A stretch of 64,000 nucleotides of DNA from an uncultured Salinisphaerales bacterium (GTDB lineage Bacteria > Pseudomonadota > Gammaproteobacteria > Nevskiales > CAJXLF01), in contig CAJXLF010000008.1 of NCBI GenBank assembly GCA_913055805.1, positions 1 through 64,000 of the forward strand, given 5' to 3'. Shown one piece after another: positions 60,497 through 64,000 of this stretch (position 1 is its first letter; each line of letters begins with the position of its first letter). The position numbers were made by a program, and so were the translations under genes. Below the pieces are notes generated by a model that did not search any database, was not told where the DNA came from, and saw only the letters and a program-made list of their open reading frames with translations.

Positions 60497-60892
60497 ATGG
60501 CAGAAACCCAGAACAACTACGGTACCGGTCGTCGCAAGACTTCTACAGCCCGCGTCTTCATCAAGCCGGGCAGCGGCCAGATCACTGTGAACAAGCGCAG
60601 TCTGGACGAGTACTTCGGCCGCGAAACCGCCCGCATGGTCGTGCGTCAGCCGCTGGAACTCACCGAGTCGGTTGACCGCTTCGACATCGTCGCTACCGTC
60701 AAGGGCGGCGGCCCCAGCGGCCAGGCCGGCGCCATTCGCCATGGCCTGACCCGTGCCCTGATGGACTATGACGAAGGCCTGCGCAGCACTCTGCGCCAGG
60801 CTGGCCTGGTCACCCGCGACGACCGTCAGGTTGAGCGCAAGAAGGTTGGTCTGCATAAGGCGCGTAAACGTCCGCAGTACAGCAAGCGCTGA
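60497..60892 (+). CDS. rpsI: 30S ribosomal protein S9
   Basis: A 131-residue protein: [21 protein letters not shown] at the start, [19 protein letters not shown] in the middle, and the C-terminal [18 protein letters not shown] whose last residues reach the P-site tRNA. tRNA-Gln follows after 19 bases and may be on the same transcript. Confidence 0.98.
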   Translation: MAETQNNYGTGRRKTSTARVFIKPGSGQITVNKRSLDEYFGRETARMVVRQPLELTESVDRFDIVATVKGGGPSGQAGAIRHGLTRALMDYDEGLRSTLRQAGLVTRDDRQVERKKVGLHKARKRPQYSKR

Positions 60893-60911
60893 CAGTTCAC
60901 TACCGAACCCC

Positions 60912-60985
60912 TGGGGGTTCGTCTAATGGTAGGACTGCGGACTCTGACTCCGCCAGTGGGGGTTCGAATCCCTCACCCCCAGCCA
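60912..60985 (+). tRNA. tRNA-Gln (anticodon CTG)
   Basis: A 74-base cloverleaf with encoded CCA. Acceptor TGGGGGT pairs with ACCCCCA, with the weak U1-A72 pair typical of tRNA-Gln. The anticodon loop CTCTGAC contains CTG, and the T-loop is GTTCGAATC. Flanked by rpsI and by a terminator. Confidence 0.95.
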
Positions 60986-60991
60986 AAACAG

Positions 60992-61023
60992 AAACACCCG
61001 CCCTTGTGGCGGGTGTTTTGTTT
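60992..61023 (+). terminator. Intrinsic terminator after tRNA-Gln
   Basis: An 11-bp perfect stem (AAACACCCGCC/GGCGGGTGTTT) with loop CTTGT is followed by TGTTTT. It lies six bases after the tRNA. Confidence 0.88.
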
Positions 61024-61032
61024 TGTGCGGCA

Positions 61033-61126
61033 GGAGGAGGGTGAGACCCCAACGCGGGGTTCGATTAACAATCACAGGGATGTGATTGTTAATGAGCGCC
61101 ATGGATGGCGCGAGTAATCCCTCTCC
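61033..61126 (+). repeat. Cloverleaf-like structured spacer after tRNA-Gln
   Basis: A closing stem (GGAGGAGGG at 61033-61041 with CCCTCTCC at 61119-61126, one bulge) encloses three perfect hairpins: ACCCC-aacgc-GGGGT (61046-61060), a 12-bp stem TTAACAATCACA/TGTGATTGTTAA with GGGA loop (61065-61092) and GCGCCAT-gg-ATGGCGC (61096-61111). The 3' strand of the closing stem is part of the partial tRNA-Gln copy. No coding frame. Confidence 0.65.
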
Positions 61127-61136
61127 CCCAGCCAAA
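61116..61136 (+). repeat. Partial copy of tRNA-Gln 3' end
   Basis: Twenty of 21 bases match 60967-60987: the T-loop exit, the acceptor 3' strand, CCA and two flanking A. The offset is 149 bases. A second terminator follows, as at the 5S locus. Confidence 0.85.
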
Positions 61137-61137
61137 C

Positions 61138-61170
61138 ACAAAAAAGCCCGCCTAGTGCGGGCTTTTTGTT
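61138..61170. terminator. Bidirectional terminator between tRNA-Gln region and ltrA
   Basis: An 11-bp perfect stem (AAAAAGCCCGC/GCGGGCTTTTT) with loop CTAGT has an A-run on one side and a T-run on the other. It can serve both the tRNA-Gln side and the convergent LtrA gene. Confidence 0.9.
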
Positions 61171-61188
61171 TGTAATGTAAGTTGCCCT

Positions 61189-62361
61189 TCAGGCTGGGGC
61201 TTGTCTACAGGCAACCTGACTACGCACCACAACGCTGAGCACGGTAAGGGCGGCGACTCCCTCCAGCGCCAGGGCGGGCGTTACCAACAGGATGAGTACG
61301 CTGAAGACAGGTAATACATGTCGCATGGGGCCGGCCAATACGAAGCGGTCCCGCACGAACCAGAGGCCGATCAGGTACAGGGCGACGGGAGCCGCGACCG
61401 CATAGTTGCCCGCGAGCAGGCTGATATGCGCGTGGTGGGTGATTACGTCCACCAGTACGCCGAAGCCGGCGCCAACGGCCGCACCACTGGCGTAGATCAG
61501 CAGATGCCCGTAGCCCCAGGTGAAGGCGAGTGCCCGCCGTTCTTCCTGTAGCTGGTCTTCCTTGGAAAAATACAGCCACCACATCGAGAACAGAATGACC
61601 AGCGATGCCAGCGCCAGCTGCAGCAAGGCCACATCGAAGTGTTCGCCTGTGGCCTTGCCTAACGCCATCGAACCCGCCAACAGTGTCTCACCCAGCACGA
61701 TGATATTGAGCAGGCCATAACGTTCGATAATGTGATGCCGGTGCCAGGTGGTAGTGCCCTGACGTTCGGCCAGAACCGGTACCGAGAGCTCGATAATGAC
61801 GCCCAGCCCGAAGAAGAGGTAGAACGATGTTTCGGACAACAGGGGCTGGCCCAGCATCAGGCCAACCCAGTACGCCTGTGCCAATGAGATGCCTGTGGCA
61901 TACGCGAGTGCCGTTCTGCGATGCCCAGGGTCGTGGCTGGCGGCGCGCAGCCACTGGGCCACCATGGCCAGCCGCATGACGACATAGCCGATAACGATCA
62001 GCCGTAAATCCAGGGATTCGAAGAAAGGCTGAATACCCGCGGCCATGGCCAGGGCGCCGGCCATGTTGACCATGGTCAGGATGCGAAACGGGGCGTCATC
62101 GTTATCGTAGGCCGAGGCGAACCATGTGTAGTTCATCCAGGCCCACCAGATGGCGAAAAATGCTCCGGCAAACTTGATCAGGCCGTCCAGCACATGAGCC
62201 TCGGCAATGGCGTGATGCAAGCCGGCAGCCGCCGCGGCGATGGCAATCACCGAGACCAGATCGAACAACAACTCCAGTGGCGTCGCGGCGCGATGGGTTT
62301 CGTCTGGATCACGCGGGGGCATCGGCCGGCTGCTCAACAGCTTTCCAATCATGTTCGTCAC
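61189..62361 (-). CDS. Low temperature requirement protein A (LtrA) family
   Basis: A 390-residue inner-membrane protein with about ten hydrophobic segments. The family start is clear: RAATPLELLFDLVSVIAIAAAA, with FDLV near residue 33, and then WWAWMNYTWFASAYDNDD. HHIIERYGLLNIIVLGETLL in the middle is a strong LtrA motif. The molecular role is unknown; the name comes from a Listeria phenotype. It starts six bases after the DoxX gene on the same strand. Confidence 0.9.
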   Translation of the reverse strand: MTNMIGKLLSSRPMPPRDPDETHRAATPLELLFDLVSVIAIAAAAAGLHHAIAEAHVLDGLIKFAGAFFAIWWAWMNYTWFASAYDNDDAPFRILTMVNMAGALAMAAGIQPFFESLDLRLIVIGYVVMRLAMVAQWLRAASHDPGHRRTALAYATGISLAQAYWVGLMLGQPLLSETSFYLFFGLGVIIELSVPVLAERQGTTTWHRHHIIERYGLLNIIVLGETLLAGSMALGKATGEHFDVALLQLALASLVILFSMWWLYFSKEDQLQEERRALAFTWGYGHLLIYASGAAVGAGFGVLVDVITHHAHISLLAGNYAVAAPVALYLIGLWFVRDRFVLAGPMRHVLPVFSVLILLVTPALALEGVAALTVLSVVVRSQVACRQAPA

Positions 62362-62367
62362 TTGGGG

Positions 62368-62742
62368 TCAGGGTGTTTGTTTGCGTTGTTTCATATCCAT
62401 TCCGGCCAGGAGCAGGAAGGCGCCGACGATGGCCATGTTCTTGGCGAAATGCAGCAACTGGCCGTGAACCTGTTCCGGTTCCACGGCCCAGAAAGGGTGT
62501 GAGCCGATCGCGTCGACGAGCATAAGCAGCGCCATGATGCTGGCCAGCCAGCGCAACTGCCAGCCCGCAGCAATCAAAATGCCGGCCAGTACTTCCAGCC
62601 CGCTGATGACCAGCACTCCCGTGGAGAAACTGCTGGCCGATTCCAGTAAACCGAAGCCGATCAGCAGGCGTTCACCGCCGATGACGACGAAAATACTGGC
62701 GATCAGAATACGGCCAACTGTGATCAGAAACTGATTGGTCAT
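62368..62742 (-). CDS. DoxX family membrane protein
   Basis: A 124-residue protein with four hydrophobic segments: ILIASIFVVIGGERLL, VLVISGLEVLAGILIAAGW, LASIMALLMLVDAIGSH and FAKNMAIVGAFLLLAG. The last, FAKNMAIVGAFLLL, is typical of DoxX/YphA-type proteins. Possible roles in redox homeostasis are known only for a few relatives. It is paired with ltrA (six-base gap). Confidence 0.85.
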   Translation of the reverse strand: MTNQFLITVGRILIASIFVVIGGERLLIGFGLLESASSFSTGVLVISGLEVLAGILIAAGWQLRWLASIMALLMLVDAIGSHPFWAVEPEQVHGQLLHFAKNMAIVGAFLLLAGMDMKQRKQTP

Positions 62743-62764
62743 TATTCTCCCCTGTCAAAGATAT

Positions 62765-62790
62765 GCCCCGCCCACAATAACGGGCGGGGC
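62765..62790. other. GC-rich inverted repeat upstream of doxX
   Basis: A perfect 9-bp dyad, GCCCCGCCC/GGGCGGGGC with an eight-base loop, lies 22 bases before the DoxX start on the minus strand. No T-run follows on either strand. It may be an operator, an mRNA hairpin, or the old terminator of the decayed SDR gene. Confidence 0.5.
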
Positions 62791-62828
62791 AGGTTCATTC
62801 CAAGTGCTCGCCGGTTTCAAGGCGTCGT

Positions 62829-62927
62829 TTAGCCGCCGTTGGCGAAGATGGGCTGGCTCGTGATCCACCAGCCATCGGTTAACAGGAATTTCACGATCGG
62901 AACAATATCCTCGATCTTGGCAACGTG
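62829..62927 (-). pseudogene. C-terminal remnant of a short-chain dehydrogenase
   Basis: On the minus strand, 32 codons ending in TAA read VAKIEDIVPIVKFLLTDG then WWITSQPIFANGG. This is the standard SDR C-terminus (PEDIA-x-IV-x-FLxSD...WITGQxIxxNGG). A TGA stop stands immediately upstream in frame, and no N-terminal Rossmann part or start is present in the short spacer to the AraC gene. The gene has been lost except for its last segment. Confidence 0.82.
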
Positions 62928-62956
62928 TCAGATGAGGGAGGCGAGTCGAACTGCAT

Positions 62957-62984
62957 GTGAAATTTAGCCATGCCGGCCTATACT
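62957..62984 (+). promoter_or_regulatory. Putative promoter of the AraC-type regulator gene
   Basis: TATACT (62979-62984) is a good -10 match, 27 bases before the ATG. GTGAAA (62957-62962) at 16 bases is a partial -35. Moderate to low certainty. Confidence 0.4.
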
Positions 62985-63011
62985 GCATAAGGAACATTAC
63001 TTAAATCTGGT

Positions 63012-63845
63012 ATGTATTCAGCTATTCAGCCGGGCCTTAATTCGGTGTCTAACACCGAGCTAATTCAATATCGGGAGCTGGGAGTTGCCGAGCCTCTCAG
63101 CCGGTATGTGGATAAGCTTTGGTATCTGGATGCCAGCCGTCTTGGACGGAGGATTATTCCGTACCACGTCGTTGCCGATGGTTGTGCTGATATTTACTTT
63201 GATTGCGGGGGTCAGGCGGCTCCTATGCTTACGTATTCAGCAAGTACGCCTTTAACCATAGGCGTACCAAACGTTCGGATCCTGGGAGCGCGTTTACTGC
63301 CTGGCACGGTGTCGCTCCTGACCCATCATGTGCATCTGCGTGATCTGGCAGGTAAAAGCGTTCCGCTCCTCGAATTGCTGGGCGAACGCTCACCTCTGAT
63401 TCGGTTTTCAAAATCACTACCTTCAATTCGAGGCATAGAAAATACGCTTTCCGAGTTGGGCGCTTCATTAGAGCGATCCATCCTTGCCAGTCACGGGTCT
63501 GGTGAACCGTTGTTGGCATCCAGTTTTTCCACCTTAATAGCATCTTCGTTGGATATGTCGCGTCCGCATGAAGCTCTATATCAGGTGCGTCAGGTGGGGG
63601 AGCGGCAGGGACGAAGATTGCTGATCGAACAGACCGGACTTCCGCCCAAGCGCCTTGCCCGGGTTGTGCGGTTTCAAAGAGCGCTGGCCGCGATTATCAA
63701 TTCTCCGCAACGGACGTTAGCGGATATCGCTATGGATGCAGGTTATTTTGATCAGCCGCATTTCACACGCGAGGCGAACCTTCTGTCAGGGATGACCGCC
63801 AGCCAGATCAAATCTTTGCAAGTCCGAAATATACAAGCCAAATAA
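63012..63845 (+). CDS. AraC-family transcriptional regulator
   Basis: A 277-residue protein. The C-terminal 100 residues hold the two helix-turn-helix units: LLIEQTGLPPKRLARVVRFQRAL and TLADIAMDAGYFDQPHFTREANLL, the latter a clear AraC signature. The N-terminal part (ELGVAEPLSRYVDKLWYLD, then IPYHVVADGCADIYFD) resembles the DUF6597 sensor domain found in many small-molecule-responsive AraC regulators. The inducer is unknown. It precedes a flavoprotein gene by 47 bases, its probable target. Confidence 0.9.
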   Translation: MYSAIQPGLNSVSNTELIQYRELGVAEPLSRYVDKLWYLDASRLGRRIIPYHVVADGCADIYFDCGGQAAPMLTYSASTPLTIGVPNVRILGARLLPGTVSLLTHHVHLRDLAGKSVPLLELLGERSPLIRFSKSLPSIRGIENTLSELGASLERSILASHGSGEPLLASSFSTLIASSLDMSRPHEALYQVRQVGERQGRRLLIEQTGLPPKRLARVVRFQRALAAIINSPQRTLADIAMDAGYFDQPHFTREANLLSGMTASQIKSLQVRNIQAK

Positions 63846-63860
63846 TCAGCGGGTGGCCAC

Positions 63861-63890
63861 ACTGCTTCCAGAAAAGTTTTCTGGAGCAGT
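63861..63890 (+). promoter_or_regulatory. Hairpin covering the ribosome-binding site of the flavoprotein gene
   Basis: ACTGC-t-TCCAGAAAA, a single G and TTTTCTGGA-GCAGT form a 14-bp dyad with one bulge. Its right arm includes the GGAG ribosome site used by the GTG start at 63893. It could be a protein-binding operator or an mRNA hairpin that limits translation. Confidence 0.55.
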
Positions 63891-63892
63891 GA

Positions 63893-64000
63893 GTGGATCA
63901 GTTTGAGTCGAAAGAAAATCTGCCCGTTGCAGTCGTGGGGGCAGGGCCCGCTGGATTGGCGGCAGCCCGTGCGCTGAAAAACGAAGGGCTGCCATTCGAA
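63893..64000 (+). CDS. FAD/NAD(P)-binding flavoprotein, N-terminal part (cut by window edge)
   Basis: Thirty-six codons to the edge. After MDQFESKENL comes PVAVVGAGPAGLAAARALKN, the GxGxxG dinucleotide-binding motif of flavin monooxygenases and related oxidoreductases. GTG start with GGAG seven bases upstream and an in-frame TGA just before it. The family (flavin monooxygenase, pyridine nucleotide-disulfide oxidoreductase or amine oxidase) cannot be decided from this piece. Confidence 0.8.
   Translation, partial: MDQFESKENLPVAVVGAGPAGLAAARALKNEGLPFE

Noticed and set aside
62755-62997. 80-codon minus-strand frame over the doxX-araC spacer
   Set aside because: It has no family features and competes with the SDR remnant, which is in a different frame and has a clear conserved C-terminus.

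Overview
The window is chromosomal DNA of a Gram-negative bacterium, almost certainly a gammaproteobacterium. The evidence is an S10-spc-alpha ribosomal cluster in the E. coli gene order, the tRNA Thr-Tyr-Gly-Thr-tuf arrangement, the miaB-ybeZ-ybeY-ybeX-lnt...leuS-lptE series, an LPS-assembly lipoprotein and large outer-membrane proteins ending in Phe. The order birA-coaX-tRNAs-tuf ... rplQ ... uvrA-MFS-ssb matches the Pseudomonas type. No gene pins down a genus. Genes for acyl-CoA dehydrogenation, an MFE2-like SDR, a sterol-desaturase-type hydroxylase and two DUF1302 proteins suggest a free-living, lipid- or hydrocarbon-oxidising heterotroph (inference).

Layout. 1-776: end of an rRNA operon (23S tail, 5S) with two tandem terminators around a structured spacer and a second copy of the 5S tail. 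872-20551: mixed housekeeping and metabolic genes. These are an HDOD/GGDEF-like signalling protein, a BASS-type transporter, an ECF sigma factor with a DUF3379 partner, a methyltransferase, small membrane and lipoprotein genes, an acyl-CoA dehydrogenase, a cobalamin-binding protein, a PAP2 phosphatase, a HAD phosphatase, an ABC exporter pair, a hydroxylase, an SDR, an M61 peptidase, plsY, birA and coaX. 20552-36806: tRNA-Thr, tRNA-Tyr, tRNA-Gly, tRNA-Thr, tuf, then the whole S10-spc-alpha cluster from rpsJ to rplQ. 36831-42695: a thioesterase and two tandem 800-residue DUF1302 proteins in the variable slot between rplQ and uvrA, closed by a 190-bp nested inverted repeat. 42696-60892: conserved housekeeping genes (uvrA, MFS, ssb, quinone reductase, miaB to lnt, leuS-lptE, glcF-like, DUF481, 2Fe-2S protein, rplM-rpsI). 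60912-61170: tRNA-Gln with a downstream structured spacer and a partial tRNA copy. 61189-64000: an accessory stretch with LtrA, DoxX, a decayed SDR tail, an AraC regulator and the start of a flavoprotein.

Most notable. (1) tuf is joined directly to rpsJ. The block that normally lies between the two tuf copies (secE-nusG-rplKAJL-rpoBC-rpsLG-fusA) is absent here, which implies recombination between tuf copies, relocation, or an assembly collapse. (2) Three stable-RNA loci (5S, tRNA-Thr, tRNA-Gln) each carry a partial copy of the RNA gene's own end next to a compact multi-hairpin spacer. The tRNA-Thr locus also has 160-bp tandem repeats that each begin with the tRNA 3' end, the same architecture as the E. 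coli tyrT/rtT repeats. (3) Smaller points: an acidic insertion in ribosomal protein L3, a leader terminator before an MFS gene, a G9 tract in the Shine-Dalgarno position of a lipoprotein gene, and a hairpin that covers the ribosome-binding site of the flavoprotein next to AraC. All calls come from reading sequence and translations by eye; no database search was run.
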